Of a stretch of DNA of 64,000 nucleotides, positions 38,798 to 48,206 are shown piece after piece. Position 1 is the stretch's first letter. Every line of letters begins with the position of its first letter. Source of the stretch: an uncultured Clostridium sp. (lineage in GTDB: Bacteria; Bacillota; Clostridia; TANB77; CAG-508). The stretch is from positions 16,092 through 80,091 of the forward strand of contig CAMMTN010000004.1 in the NCBI GenBank assembly GCA_946499885.1, in the 5' to 3' direction. A program made the translations under genes and the position numbers. The notes under the pieces are model-generated. The model ran no database searches. It worked only from the letters and a program-made list of their open reading frames with translations, and was not told the DNA's origin.

Positions 38798-39004
38798 TCA
38801 TTCATCTGAATTTTCTTCTATGTCCTCTAAATTAATATTATCAATTACATATTTGTATATAGGTTTATATTTTATGTTAGTATTTTTTTCATCTTTCCAT
38901 CCATTTCGATAAACAATACCATTCCAATCTTTTTCAAATAGTAAAGTTCCATCTTCTAGTTCGAAATCAGCTGAATAAACATTTGTATTTTTTACTGCTA
39001 TCAT
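38798..39004 (-). CDS. Hypothetical small protein
   Basis: 68 residues, beta-rich then acidic ('VYSADFELEDGTLLFEKDWN', 'IKYKPIYKYV'). AAAGGAGTA precedes the ATG. It resembles the short conserved proteins common in plasmid maintenance regions but I cannot name a family. Confidence 0.5.
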   Translation of the reverse strand: MIAVKNTNVYSADFELEDGTLLFEKDWNGIVYRNGWKDEKNTNIKYKPIYKYVIDNINLEDIEENSDE

Positions 39005-39043
39005 ATTTGATACTCCTTTTATTAAAATAATTTTAGGATTGAA

Positions 39044-39382
39044 CTATACTTTTATTTCAAATTCTTTAATTGTATCTAAAACATTATCACAAATAAAACT
39101 GATATATTTATCTTTTTCTATTTTAGTATAATACTTCACTTTTGGTGGAATATTAAAATAATTTTTTATACAGTCTAAAATATAGATTATATACTCGACT
39201 CTCCCATTATAAATTGGTTCTACTATTCCTTGCCCAACATAATGGCAAAATGAAAATAATTCGCCATTAAACTTATATATACCAAGTTCATTAATATACC
39301 AATTAAATGGTGTTTCGAGATAACAATCTACTAAATTTTTAATTTCCTTTTGTAAATTAAAATTTTTGAATAAATCATCCAT
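39044..39382 (-). CDS. Hypothetical protein
   Basis: 112 residues, soluble, mixed alpha/beta ('LVDCYLETPFNWYINELGIY', 'FCHYVGQGIVEPIYNG'). GGAGGTAG precedes the ATG. It is in line with its neighbours on the minus strand. No function is inferred. Confidence 0.5.
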   Translation of the reverse strand: MDDLFKNFNLQKEIKNLVDCYLETPFNWYINELGIYKFNGELFSFCHYVGQGIVEPIYNGRVEYIIYILDCIKNYFNIPPKVKYYTKIEKDKYISFICDNVLDTIKEFEIKV

Positions 39383-39474
39383 TTTGCTACCTCCAATTTA
39401 TTTTAATAATTATACATTTCTTATAATAAAGGTAACAAGTTAATAGTAATATTAATCAATTAAATAATTATAAT

Positions 39475-39720
39475 TTATACAATTCTGTTTTGTTCTTTTA
39501 GAATCTCCAAAATCTCCATTACTTTCATTATCTTAACTATTGTATTTTCTCTTAATTCCTCTGTATTAAGGGGCATTTCATCATCTATAAAGTCATAATT
39601 AGTTATAAATATATATCCATTTAGTTCTTCAAAAAAAGCATATAAATCTATGTTACCAAATTCTAGTATATCTTTCTTTAATTCATTTATTAAATCTTCA
39701 CATTCATAACTTACCTTCAT
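39475..39720 (-). CDS. Hypothetical protein
   Basis: 81 residues, mostly helical, acidic ('ELKKDILEFGNIDLYAFFEE', 'TIVKIMKVMEILEILKEQ'). AAAGGAC precedes the ATG. No family is recognised. Confidence 0.5.
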   Translation of the reverse strand: MKVSYECEDLINELKKDILEFGNIDLYAFFEELNGYIFITNYDFIDDEMPLNTEELRENTIVKIMKVMEILEILKEQNRIV

Positions 39721-39788
39721 AAATTTGTCCTTTCATAAATTTTTATTATATTTATAATATTATAGCATATATGTTTAAAAAAAATATA

Positions 39789-39818
39789 GACTATTCAAAA
39801 AAAGAATAGTCTATTAAA
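39789..39818 (-). terminator. Terminator after the primase gene
   Basis: ATAGACTATTC...GAATAGTCTAT followed by a T run, on the minus strand just after the primase stop. Confidence 0.75.
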
Positions 39819-40907
39819 TTATGCTGTTAGCTTTAGTTTGTAACTAACATCAAATATTTCATCAAAAAAATCTATTTTAAAGATATCGTTATAATTATTA
39901 ATGCACTTAGTATCTAAATTATATCCTAATGGTAATAAATCACGAAAAATACGTCTAATAATATAATCTAAATTGTTATTACAACTAGGTAATCTAATAA
40001 TAAAAGTAATATTTTTTATATTGGTATTTTCAATTTCTTTTAGGATTATATATGAATTAGATATATTTTGAAAACTAATAACTGGTAGATTTAAGGTATC
40101 TTTTATAAGATGACCTAAAATAAAACTATCTGTTAAAATAACATTTTCAGTATTGTCAGATATATTGCTTTTCATTACATAGTTTTTAGTAGCTGTTCCA
40201 TTTATCTTACCACTACTAGAAAACCATATATCTTCAGAATTGTTAAACGGCTTATCTAAATGAATTGAAAGACCTTGTATATATCCGGACTTATCAAATA
40301 CTGGTACAAAGAAACCATCATATCTATTAAAACACCACTTAAAATCTTCCTCTTGAAATAGTCCAGGTATTCCAGCTAGATTATATTTTTTAGATAAATT
40401 ATGAGATATTATTCTTCTTTTTATATAGTTTTTAGGTACTGTACGATACAAATTATCTTCGATAGAATTATTTAACAATCCAATTCTTCTTAAATAACTT
40501 CTATGTTGACCTTCTAATTTTAGCATATTTAGTAATTCTCTATATACCATATCTCTAATTTCTATATCTGCCAATATATTTATAGGGCTGATTTCTACTA
40601 CTGTTCTATTTTGAGAATAACATTCTTTTTCAATTAATTCTTTATATGCTTTTTTATTATCAATTCCTCGTACTCGTGCATATAAACCTATTGAAAATCC
40701 ACCTGCACCACATCTTGAGCAGCAATATTTATTTGTCTGCGAGTTTAAAGATAGGGTAGGTATTTTACTATTTTTATTATAGCCACAAAAAGGGCATATT
40801 GCTTTACTTTCATATCCTTTTTGATCAACTATTTCTAAACATAAATGATATGCTACATTTAGTATATTTATGTGTTTTACAACTTTTTGATAATCTAATT
40901 TATCCAT
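39819..40907 (-). CDS. CHC2 zinc-finger DNA primase-like protein
   Basis: 362 residues. The N-terminal zinc finger reads 'CPFCGYNKNSKIPTLSL' then 'KYCCSRCGAGGFSIGL', as in DnaG CHC2 domains. A middle part with 'AGIPGLFQEEDFKWCFNRYD' and 'FFVPVFDKSGYIQGLSIH' resembles the LtrC/phage primase C-terminal region. A classical TOPRIM EG...DxD motif is not obvious, only 'NVILTDSFILG'. It likely primes synthesis on the transferred strand. It ends ...KLTA. It is the last gene before a terminator. Confidence 0.8.
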   Translation of the reverse strand: MDKLDYQKVVKHINILNVAYHLCLEIVDQKGYESKAICPFCGYNKNSKIPTLSLNSQTNKYCCSRCGAGGFSIGLYARVRGIDNKKAYKELIEKECYSQNRTVVEISPINILADIEIRDMVYRELLNMLKLEGQHRSYLRRIGLLNNSIEDNLYRTVPKNYIKRRIISHNLSKKYNLAGIPGLFQEEDFKWCFNRYDGFFVPVFDKSGYIQGLSIHLDKPFNNSEDIWFSSSGKINGTATKNYVMKSNISDNTENVILTDSFILGHLIKDTLNLPVISFQNISNSYIILKEIENTNIKNITFIIRLPSCNNNLDYIIRRIFRDLLPLGYNLDTKCINNYNDIFKIDFFDEIFDVSYKLKLTA

Positions 40908-40926
40908 AATCTTTTTTCCTTTCTAT

Positions 40927-41094
40927 TTATTTTCTTTTCCAATAATAAAATAGTTCATCGTTACACTTTATAACAAATTCTTTTCTGTTAATATATTTTT
41001 TATTATATTTTTTAATAATTTCTACAAAATCAACTAAATCCTCCCAATAGGGTGCAGATAAAAGTAGTCTTTCTTTTTTATATAATTTAAACAT
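40927..41094 (-). CDS. Small hypothetical protein
   Basis: 55 residues from ATG 41094, 7 bases after AAAGGAGG. Basic, helical ('FKLYKKERLLLSAPYWEDLV'). It overlaps the gene upstream by 8 bases, so it is translationally coupled. No family is recognised. Confidence 0.5.
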   Translation of the reverse strand: MFKLYKKERLLLSAPYWEDLVDFVEIIKKYNKKYINRKEFVIKCNDELFYYWKRK

Positions 41095-41263
41095 TATTTT
41101 TTTCCTCCTTTTCTTCAAAGAGTTCAGCTAATCCAATACCAATTAAAAAACAATTTGTTATATGCTTTTTTTCATTGATAGTTAATGATTTGGTTAATTT
41201 GAATATTACAAAAAATAAATCAATCCAAGCTTGGCACTTATTTCTATCTATATTATTTTTCAT
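41087..41263 (-). CDS. Small hypothetical protein
   Basis: 58 residues from ATG 41263 with AAAGGTGAG upstream. A helical centre ('AWIDLFFVIFKLTKSLTINE') and an acidic end 'ELFEEKEEKNNV'. It overlaps both neighbours, typical of this compact operon. Confidence 0.5.
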   Translation of the reverse strand: MKNNIDRNKCQAWIDLFFVIFKLTKSLTINEKKHITNCFLIGIGLAELFEEKEEKNNV

Positions 41264-41675
41264 GTAACTCACCTTTCTTTAGATATGGCAATATAACTTT
41301 AATATCTCTTAAAAATTTTCCTCTATTTTGTATGTATTCACTAATAACATCTGCTTGAGAATTAACAGTATTTTTCCCCTTAAACATATCTGTAAAATAA
41401 TCAAAAGAACTTGCAAATTCAACAAGTTCTTTATGATCTCTAAAATATATATACCACAAATATTTATAAAATGGTGTTAAATAGCTTATTGGTAATTTAT
41501 AGTAATTAACTATTATATAATCTGGTTTTTCTCCTTTTTTTACTATTTGACCATTATATTTTCTTTTACATTGTTGATAATGTTTTTCAATACTATCATA
41601 CTTACCATTAAATTTCACTTTAGCATATAATGCCGAAAATCTTTTATCACCTTTTGAAGAACATTCTAAAATCAT
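41253..41675 (-). CDS. Hypothetical protein, NADAR/DUF-like opening
   Basis: 140 residues from ATG 41675, behind GGAGGTAA. The N-terminal pattern 'LECSSKGDKRFSALYAKVKF' and 'SIEKHYQQCKRKYNGQ' resembles small NADAR-like or phage-borne conserved proteins. The rest is aromatic-rich helical sequence. I cannot assign a reaction. Confidence 0.5.
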   Translation of the reverse strand: MILECSSKGDKRFSALYAKVKFNGKYDSIEKHYQQCKRKYNGQIVKKGEKPDYIIVNYYKLPISYLTPFYKYLWYIYFRDHKELVEFASSFDYFTDMFKGKNTVNSQADVISEYIQNRGKFLRDIKVILPYLKKGELHEK

Positions 41676-41695
41676 ACAATTTACCTCCATATTTA

Positions 41696-42577
41696 TTATT
41701 TTATACATAAAGTCCATATGTTTTTTACTTTCGTAAAATTATTATTATTATTCAAAGTTTGCCTAATTTTTTCTCTAACATGTTTATTATTTTGAGCTTT
41801 TTTAGATTTAATTAATATATTATAAATTTCATCAATAGTTGCTCTATCTTTTAAATAATCAATAGTAGCTTGTACTAAATCTCTCCAAGTAATATTAGTA
41901 GCATTCATTATATTTTCTTTGATAGAATTAGTAACTTTTATATTAAATATCCATATTTTATTCTTCTTAAATACAAGTAAATGCTCGTGCTTAATTGGAA
42001 TAAAATTATTATTGCTATATATTTTATTATCAGATAAGCAATTATGTTGAATTTTTATAATATGACTTTCTAAATCTCCATACCAATTCATATCTTTAAT
42101 GATACTGTAATATTTACCTTGTTTTCGTACATCTCCTATTAGTATTGCATGTCTACCACCAACGACAAGAGAATGATATATTTTTTCATTTACTAAATTT
42201 AATTTATTGATAAATTCTTCATAATCCATATTATTAGATAAATCATTTACATTATAGTTACCTCTTTGTCTTGCATAACTAATAATATCCCAATAGGGAG
42301 GATGGGAGAAAATAAAATCAGCACCACTTGGAATTTCGTCTATTAGAGCGTCCCATCCATTATTTAAGTCTAAATGCAAACTATTGGATATATTTAATTC
42401 TTTTACTACATCTTTTCCAGTGCCACCACCACTAAAAACTTCAATAAATTTTTGTGGTTTTAAATTAGCTGGATAAAAATGTTTTAACAAGTCTTTTATT
42501 ACATTTCCAGAGCAATTTCCTCTATATAAAGGATTTCCATATTTTCCTCTATCAGAATAACTTACTACACTTTGCAT
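41696..42577 (-). CDS. DNA methyltransferase-like protein
   Basis: 293 residues from ATG 42577, behind AAAGGAG. 'FIEVFSGGGTGKDVVKEL' is an AdoMet-binding motif I, and 'ADFIFSHPPYWDIISYARQR' carries a (S)PPY-type motif IV. A C-terminal winged-helix-like part follows ('RATIDEIYNILIKSKKAQNN'). It is similar to the methylases of Gram-positive conjugative plasmids, which may protect incoming DNA. Confidence 0.75.
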   Translation of the reverse strand: MQSVVSYSDRGKYGNPLYRGNCSGNVIKDLLKHFYPANLKPQKFIEVFSGGGTGKDVVKELNISNSLHLDLNNGWDALIDEIPSGADFIFSHPPYWDIISYARQRGNYNVNDLSNNMDYEEFINKLNLVNEKIYHSLVVGGRHAILIGDVRKQGKYYSIIKDMNWYGDLESHIIKIQHNCLSDNKIYSNNNFIPIKHEHLLVFKKNKIWIFNIKVTNSIKENIMNATNITWRDLVQATIDYLKDRATIDEIYNILIKSKKAQNNKHVREKIRQTLNNNNNFTKVKNIWTLCIK

Positions 42578-42592
42578 TTTTTCTCCTTTCAT

Positions 42593-43444
42593 TTAGGCAG
42601 CAATTTGTTCCTCATTAACTTCAAATTCTTCAATGTTCTTTATAAATTCACTTGCACTCTTTTTAATTTTTGTACCTAAATCAATTAAAACTTTAGAATC
42701 TCCCTTTGCATATTTAGTAATATAATTAAAACTACACATAGAATTATCAAGTCCAAAATAATCTGCTACTATATAAGCAACGGATTCAACAAATGTTTCA
42801 GATAAATTTTTATCAGTTTTATAATCAAAGTCATCATATATTCCATGTGTTAATTCATGTAATAATACTGCTATCTTAGCATCGACAGATAATTTTTTGT
42901 CTATTGTAATTGTTTTATTTTTAGGACTATAAAAACCTTTTAATCCTCCATTTAAGTTTTCTTGATATATTGGAAATTTACTAAATTGTTTTAATCTGTC
43001 AAAAAAAGAACCCATATTTTCACTATCAAGTAGTTTTACTTGTAGTGGTATTGGTTCTCCAAGAGTCTGAGAAATATCATAAACATATACACTTTTATAA
43101 GCTGTATAATTATAAGTTTGCTCTTCTTCAACTTCTTTGCCATCTACGACTTTTTTTACTTTTGTTTTTCCTTGCGCAGGCATTCCCGCAGTTATTTGTA
43201 TTCTTTTTGCACCTTCAATTAACTCTCGGCCCATTTCTTTCCATTTAGCTTTTCCAGCAACTTTAGTAGCATCAGGAAATTGGCTATAAATTAAAATAGT
43301 ATTATTAAAACTATATTTTGTAAAATTTTTTTGAAATCTTAGATATTTTTCATATTCACCATTTGCTATTATAGATTGAACATTATTTACAACTTTGTCA
43401 AATATTTCTTTAGCTCTAGCTTTTCTATTATATTTTGATTTCAT
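42593..43444 (-). CDS. ArdC-like ssDNA-binding / metallopeptidase-type protein
   Basis: 283 residues from ATG 43444 (AAAGGAGGAAGG upstream). The N-terminal half ('YLRFQKNFTKYSFNNTILIY', 'VAGKAKWKEMGRELIEGAKR') matches the ArdC/LtrC ssDNA-binding domain. The C-terminal half has a zinc-peptidase motif, 'AVLLHELTHGIYDDFDY' (HExxH). Such proteins protect the entering strand against restriction. It ends ...EEQIAA. Confidence 0.85.
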   Translation of the reverse strand: MKSKYNRKARAKEIFDKVVNNVQSIIANGEYEKYLRFQKNFTKYSFNNTILIYSQFPDATKVAGKAKWKEMGRELIEGAKRIQITAGMPAQGKTKVKKVVDGKEVEEEQTYNYTAYKSVYVYDISQTLGEPIPLQVKLLDSENMGSFFDRLKQFSKFPIYQENLNGGLKGFYSPKNKTITIDKKLSVDAKIAVLLHELTHGIYDDFDYKTDKNLSETFVESVAYIVADYFGLDNSMCSFNYITKYAKGDSKVLIDLGTKIKKSASEFIKNIEEFEVNEEQIAA

Positions 43445-43460
43445 TTTTACCTTCCTCCTT

Positions 43461-45032
43461 TTATGCAGCCATATTTTTAAAATTATATTTGATGACTTTA
43501 ATTTCTTGCTTTTTCTTATATTTTTCTTTTTGATCAATAAAGTATCTATAACCTAACCACTTATCAATAAAATTTAATTGATTTTCTGTAAATTCTTTAC
43601 TATGATGTGGTAATTCTTTTTGTGCTATATGACCATTTTTAAATTCTAAAGTAATTAATGAATTATCAGGAGCTTTCAAATCTCTTATAAGATATATATC
43701 GGATTCCTTTTCAATATACCTATCTAAATATGAAGCAACACAATTACCCTGTTTTTTTCCTTCTTCTATTAAATCATCAACACTTGGAACAGGAAATATA
43801 ATGTATTTTCCATCTTCATAGGTGTATTTTGATAATTCTAAATATCTTAGGAAGACAGCGAATTGCGTATTCATATCATCTGCAACTTTTACTTTATGTT
43901 GTAGTTCATCATGTCTTGAAATTAAGTCTATTGGAAATAAATCTTTTTTTGATTTATAATGTAATCCCATTTTTTCAGACATTTTTAAATAATCCCTATA
44001 AATAACTAAATTTTTAAGACCTATTGAATAATTATTTAATTTTTTTAATGGTATATATTTTTCTATTTCTTTAAGAATAGTTATATTATATCCCTTTATT
44101 GACTGACCAGAATTAACAAATGCATCAAAAATTTGTTTTTTAAGTAAAAATCTTAAATGATTAATATTAGTCCAACTATATTCTTGAAGTATTTTTTTAT
44201 CTGCTTTTTGAAAAAGTTGTAATAATATTAAATCCTTATATGACACATTGTTTTTTTGCATAAATTCTAAAAAACTTCTAGGAACACCAAAGCGTTTTTG
44301 AAAATTTCCTTTTTTATTTAATCTTTTAGAATAAAAACATAGTTTGGATAAATTCATTTTCCACAGCAATTCGAAACTTTCATACACTGCCAGCTGTAAA
44401 ACATCTAAGTAATTTAAACCATAATATGCATATCTAGCCAAAAATTCATCTATAGGAGCATACTCTAAATTAGTACCTTTTACTAATCTTTTTTTGCTAT
44501 ATGGATATGCAGGAAAATGGGTAAAATATCTATGACCATTATATTTATACCAATTTATTTTTTTATAACCATGATAAACTACTAAATTTCCATACCAACC
44601 TATAGCAACATTATTGCCTATAAATTTGCCGATTTTGGGCAATATTCTAGCATATTCAATACAATGTTTATGAATATGTTTATCTTGTTTTTCAAAATAT
44701 GAATATATTTCAAATACTCTAATAACAATTTGATTATCATATCTTTGAACTAATAATACAGAGTTCATAAAACACTTGTTATAAAAATTAGCACCGTAAA
44801 CTGTTGCTTCTTGATTGCAGTAAGGACATTTTATATAATCTCTAACTTTTACTGTAGTATCATTAAAAATTTGATTACAATGAGTGCAATATAATTCTTT
44901 TGTCTTATTATCCTTTATAAAAATATGGTGTGTAGAAGAATTTTTTTCTATAAATTCTTCCCAATTTTTAGGTAATCTACATCTTTTATCTACTATTTTC
45001 ATTAGTTTGTCTATTTCTTCTTGTTTCATCAT
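43461..45032 (-). CDS. PcfJ-family conjugation protein
   Basis: 523 residues. Two CxxC pairs near residues 48-70 ('LYCTHCNQIF', 'IKCPYCNQEA') form a zinc ribbon. The C-terminal 'EGKKQGNCVASYLDRYIEKE' and 'LITLEFKNGHIAQ' match the PcfJ domain named after the pCF10 plasmid gene. Its start overlaps the PcfK-like stop (ATGA). It ends ...KNMAA. The function in transfer or establishment is not known in detail. Confidence 0.85.
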   Translation of the reverse strand: MMKQEEIDKLMKIVDKRCRLPKNWEEFIEKNSSTHHIFIKDNKTKELYCTHCNQIFNDTTVKVRDYIKCPYCNQEATVYGANFYNKCFMNSVLLVQRYDNQIVIRVFEIYSYFEKQDKHIHKHCIEYARILPKIGKFIGNNVAIGWYGNLVVYHGYKKINWYKYNGHRYFTHFPAYPYSKKRLVKGTNLEYAPIDEFLARYAYYGLNYLDVLQLAVYESFELLWKMNLSKLCFYSKRLNKKGNFQKRFGVPRSFLEFMQKNNVSYKDLILLQLFQKADKKILQEYSWTNINHLRFLLKKQIFDAFVNSGQSIKGYNITILKEIEKYIPLKKLNNYSIGLKNLVIYRDYLKMSEKMGLHYKSKKDLFPIDLISRHDELQHKVKVADDMNTQFAVFLRYLELSKYTYEDGKYIIFPVPSVDDLIEEGKKQGNCVASYLDRYIEKESDIYLIRDLKAPDNSLITLEFKNGHIAQKELPHHSKEFTENQLNFIDKWLGYRYFIDQKEKYKKKQEIKVIKYNFKNMAA

Positions 45033-45445
45033 ACAATACCTCCAAATAGAGAAATTTGTGCTGTTTCTTTCTTTTTTTCCATATTTTCTTTTGCCTTTTC
45101 CAACGAAACAATATTATTTTTAATATTTTTATTCTTAGAAGATGTTTCAGTTTTAGACTTGCTTTCTGTTGCACTTTTCTTTTCTATTTTTAGAAAAGAA
45201 TTAGGTAATGAAAAATACATAATAGCCCAAGAATAAACAACTTCATTAGTAATATAATTCCATCCATTTTTCATATATTTAATTCCTTTATCATGTATAA
45301 ACTTTGCCATTTCTTCAACTGTTTTTTCATTTTTTAAATAACTTTGTTCCATATCCTCACGAGATAGTAAATAGTCTACTGTTTGAACTAATGCTTTATC
45401 TTCTTGATCTTTTACTTGTTCTTTTAATCTTTCAAAACCATTCAT
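45029..45445 (-). CDS. PcfK-like protein with C-terminal clamp-binding motif
   Basis: 138 residues. The N-terminal helical domain ('NGFERLKEQVKDQEDKALVQ', 'EMAKFIHDKG', 'EVVYSWAIMYFS') matches PcfK-like proteins. A charged linker leads to the tail 'AQISLFGGIV', in which QISLF fits the QxxLF consensus for binding the DNA polymerase sliding clamp. It overlaps PcfJ by 4 bases, as usual for this pair. Confidence 0.8.
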   Translation of the reverse strand: MNGFERLKEQVKDQEDKALVQTVDYLLSREDMEQSYLKNEKTVEEMAKFIHDKGIKYMKNGWNYITNEVVYSWAIMYFSLPNSFLKIEKKSATESKSKTETSSKNKNIKNNIVSLEKAKENMEKKKETAQISLFGGIV

Positions 45446-45840
45446 TTACTTTTGACCTCCATTTTTCTAAATTTTTTATATAAATCACTTTTTAATCTTT
45501 CTTGCATATACTTTCGATAGTTTTGTAAGCCATATTTATTGATTTTGTTTTGCTTTTCTTTTTGAACTGCACTTATTACTTCTTCTAGTTCTGTATAGTC
45601 ATAAAAACGGCAAATAAGGCCATTTTTTATGATGACCTTATCTCCAATATAATCTTTAATCACATTAAATCTGTAACTATATTTCTTTTTGCCAGGATGA
45701 TCTGCTATTCTAATACAACAGGAAAGTCCATAATCTACTTTCAAATAAATTGAACTTGTAGAATATGCATTATAGCGATGTACAATAAATCCTTTTGCAA
45801 TTAGTTTTTGAACTAGAATACTTGCTATTTTTTTTGACAT
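45442..45840 (-). CDS. Hypothetical protein of the pcfK-pcfJ operon
   Basis: 132 residues, basic, with a beta-rich front ('GFIVHRYNAYSTSSIYLKVD', 'SCCIRIADHPGKKKYSYRFN') and a helical C-terminus. It overlaps PcfK by 4 bases. Proteins of this layout accompany pcfK in several elements; the function is unknown. Confidence 0.55.
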   Translation of the reverse strand: MSKKIASILVQKLIAKGFIVHRYNAYSTSSIYLKVDYGLSCCIRIADHPGKKKYSYRFNVIKDYIGDKVIIKNGLICRFYDYTELEEVISAVQKEKQNKINKYGLQNYRKYMQERLKSDLYKKFRKMEVKSK

Positions 45841-45843
45841 TTA

Positions 45844-46119
45844 TTATGCAGCCTCTTTTGAAATTTTATCTTCTTGTATATACTTTTGCTTGTCTATTTT
45901 TTCTGTAATCAATTTTAATTTGGCTTTTATCGACATAATTTTAAATTCAGGAACATTTATTTCTGACACTCGTGCAATTTTTTCTCCATAAGAGGTAGGA
46001 GCGATGACTAAATCTCCGACTTCTAGTGGAATTGCTGTAATATAATGATATGTCCTTCCACCGAAAGTTTTAGGAAAATATGTGCTTTCATATTTTAAAC
46101 CTACAAAGTTTGTTTCCAT
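45844..46119 (-). CDS. Small beta-barrel protein resembling the PriA N-terminal domain
   Basis: 91 residues. 'YHYITAIPLEVGDLVIAPTS' and 'YGEKIARVSEINV' resemble the 3'-end-binding barrel of primosomal protein PriA (F-Y...L..GD.V.VP.G...G.V). A short helix follows and the protein ends ...ISKEAA. It could help load the replisome on the transferred strand. The homology is by eye only. Confidence 0.5.
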   Translation of the reverse strand: METNFVGLKYESTYFPKTFGGRTYHYITAIPLEVGDLVIAPTSYGEKIARVSEINVPEFKIMSIKAKLKLITEKIDKQKYIQEDKISKEAA

Positions 46120-46193
46120 TTTAGTTCTCCTTTCAATTTTTTATTAAGTAATATTTTTGTATTTTACACAAATTTGATTATTTGTGTATTACC

Positions 46194-47003
46194 TCAATTT
46201 TTTTTATTAGTAAAATTGGGAGTATATTTTCTTAAATTTAGTGAATATAATTCCTGATTATTCTTTATAATTGTTTGCAACTTATTGTTATCTTTTTTTT
46301 CTTTTTGTATTTTATCTTGAATATTTTTTTTAACCGTTTGTATTCCTGATACTTCACAATTCTCTATAATCATATATTTTTGCTTTTCACTATTAATTAC
46401 AACCTCTTTTTTTAAAGAGTCTAACAATACTTCTAACAATTTATCATTTATTAACTCTGTAAATATTATTTTATTATTTATAATTTCCCATTTTTGAGTT
46501 TTTAGAAAATGTAATAAAATATCTATTTGTCCATCTAAATCATATGTATTTAAAATTTGTGTATTAATAAAACCTTTGTCTGTAAATGATAGAGGATATT
46601 TAACTTCTATTTCAATCATCTTTATTTCAATATCAGTTATTGTTGTATTAAATATTTTAGAATAATCAATATATAAATCCACAATAAAATTGTAAAAATC
46701 ACTTATATCTAAATATGTACATATACATTCAAAGTCTTTTGAATCTTTTATATTTTTTGGAAATTTTAACGATGCACGGAATTTTGCGTTTATTCTACAC
46801 CTCTTATCCAAAATAGTATTACCAATAGATAAATACTTAATATATTTTTCTTTTATATTGTCATTACTTTTTAATTGTGAAACTATTGAACCAAGTATAT
46901 AAGAATTAAATAATTCTTCGATTGTATATAAAGAGTTGGTCCATTCTTCTTCATTACTTGTTTCTATACACAATCTTGCATTTTCTTTTCCAGTTAATTT
47001 CAT
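46194..47003 (-). CDS. Hypothetical protein
   Basis: 269 residues, soluble, mostly helical, with 'CTYLDISDFYNFIVDLYIDY' and 'LNTYDLDGQIDILLHFLKTQ'. The C-terminus is lysine-rich ('KKNIQDKIQKEKKDNNKLQT'). GGAAGGAGA precedes the ATG. No family is recognised. Confidence 0.5.
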   Translation of the reverse strand: MKLTGKENARLCIETSNEEEWTNSLYTIEELFNSYILGSIVSQLKSNDNIKEKYIKYLSIGNTILDKRCRINAKFRASLKFPKNIKDSKDFECICTYLDISDFYNFIVDLYIDYSKIFNTTITDIEIKMIEIEVKYPLSFTDKGFINTQILNTYDLDGQIDILLHFLKTQKWEIINNKIIFTELINDKLLEVLLDSLKKEVVINSEKQKYMIIENCEVSGIQTVKKNIQDKIQKEKKDNNKLQTIIKNNQELYSLNLRKYTPNFTNKKN

Positions 47004-47035
47004 AAATAATCTCCTTCCATTTATTTTATATAAAT

Positions 47036-47455
47036 TTATGTTTCAGAATATTTTTGATACAATTTATTATAGTTTTCTATGTTATTACTAATTTCTTTTT
47101 CATCAATCATTTTATAAAATAAATCTGTATCAAATATTCTGACATCTCTTGCTTTTTCATCTGTAGTTTGTAATAATACTAATCTATCAATTATTTCTTC
47201 TCTAAAAACTGGGTTTGCTTTGTCTAAAAAACATCCAAAAGTAGTTATTACAGGTCCACTAATACCAGGCATAAAGAAGGACATATCTGATGTATGTCCA
47301 GTTCTTTCTGACTCAAGCATAATAAAATCAGCAATATCACTTTTTTTAATTATACATTTATCGCCAAGACTAGTATTAACAAATAAAATACCATCTTCTT
47401 TTAGTACTTTAAGAAATTCATTTTTACTATATTTTTTGTAATTTATATTATCCAT
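47036..47455 (-). CDS. Hypothetical protein
   Basis: 139 residues with an alpha/beta pattern: 'DGILFVNTSLGDKCIIKKSD', 'PGISGPVITTFGCFLDKANP', 'IIDRLVLLQTTDEKARDVRI'. AAAGGAGATA precedes the ATG. No family is recognised; it lies directly after the SSB gene. Confidence 0.5.
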   Translation of the reverse strand: MDNINYKKYSKNEFLKVLKEDGILFVNTSLGDKCIIKKSDIADFIMLESERTGHTSDMSFFMPGISGPVITTFGCFLDKANPVFREEIIDRLVLLQTTDEKARDVRIFDTDLFYKMIDEKEISNNIENYNKLYQKYSET

Positions 47456-47470
47456 AAAGTATCTCCTTTC

Positions 47471-47890
47471 TTAAAATGGAAGATCATCTTCATTACATAT
47501 AGGTAAATCTGACGAATTTTCTGTTAAATTTTCTTTTATAGTATCTTGTGTATTTTCATTTTCAAATTTATTGAAGCTATCTGCAAAATCTATTTCTTCT
47601 GCAATAATTTCAGTTACATATCTTCTTATTCCATTCTTATCTTCATAATTTCTTGTTTGAAGTCTACCACTAACACATATTTGAATACCTTGTTTTAGAT
47701 ACTTTTCAGTAAAATCTGCAAGTCTGGAATATGTAACTATATTAATAAAATCAGTTTGTCTTTCTTCACCTTCTTTTACATAGTTTCTGTTTACTGCTAA
47801 GCTAAATGATGCAATTTTGATGTTATTTGTTTGTGAAAATCTTATTTCTGGAGCTTTTGTAAGTCTTCCTAATAATATAACTTTGTTCAT
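47471..47890 (-). CDS. ssb: Single-stranded DNA-binding protein
   Basis: 139 residues. The OB fold opens 'MNKVILLGRLTKAPEIRFSQ' and continues 'FSLAVNRNY', 'TDFINIVTYSRLADFTEKYL' and 'GIQICVSGRLQTRNYEDKNG'. The tail ends in the acidic tip 'CNEDDLPF', which recruits partner proteins in the family. It lies 18 bases after an S6-like gene, mimicking the chromosomal rpsF-ssb order, but without rpsR. It coats the transferred strand. Confidence 0.95.
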   Translation of the reverse strand: MNKVILLGRLTKAPEIRFSQTNNIKIASFSLAVNRNYVKEGEERQTDFINIVTYSRLADFTEKYLKQGIQICVSGRLQTRNYEDKNGIRRYVTEIIAEEIDFADSFNKFENENTQDTIKENLTENSSDLPICNEDDLPF

Positions 47891-47908
47891 ATTTAATATC
47901 CTTCCTTT

Positions 47909-48193
47909 CTAGCTATCTCTTCTGACAGTTATAAACTTTAATATGTTTTCATTAATACGATATTTTCTTTCTAATTCAGATATAATATCAGCCTTTCCTA
48001 TAAATTGAATTAAGTAGTAATAAGCATATTCATATTTTCTAACTTCATAAGCCAACTTCTTTTTACCTAAATTTTCTTCCTCTGATATTGTTCCGTTTTT
48101 AGTAAGATACTCTCTTATATCTTCTATAACAGTATTTCTTTGTTCTTCTGTAATATCGTCTTTCATCAAAAAAATTGTTTCATAATTATTCAT
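47909..48193 (-). CDS. Ribosomal protein bS6 homologue on the mobile element
   Basis: 94 residues, full S6 length and pattern: 'NNYETIFLMKDDITEEQRNT', 'EENLGKKKLAYEVRKYEYAY', 'YYLIQFIGKADIISELERKY', 'RINENILKFITVRRD'. It sits between a diverged S6-like gene and SSB, inside the maintenance operon and without an S18 gene, so it is an accessory copy rather than the host's main one. It could exchange into ribosomes or regulate by mRNA binding. Confidence 0.85.
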   Translation of the reverse strand: MNNYETIFLMKDDITEEQRNTVIEDIREYLTKNGTISEEENLGKKKLAYEVRKYEYAYYYLIQFIGKADIISELERKYRINENILKFITVRRDS

Positions 48194-48206
48194 ATTTATA
48201 ATCCTC

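Noticed and set aside
47471-48193. The host's rpsF-ssb-rpsR operon
   Set aside because: No rpsR follows, a diverged S6-like gene precedes, and the neighbours are PcfJ/PcfK, Rad50-like and methylase-like genes of a mobile element.
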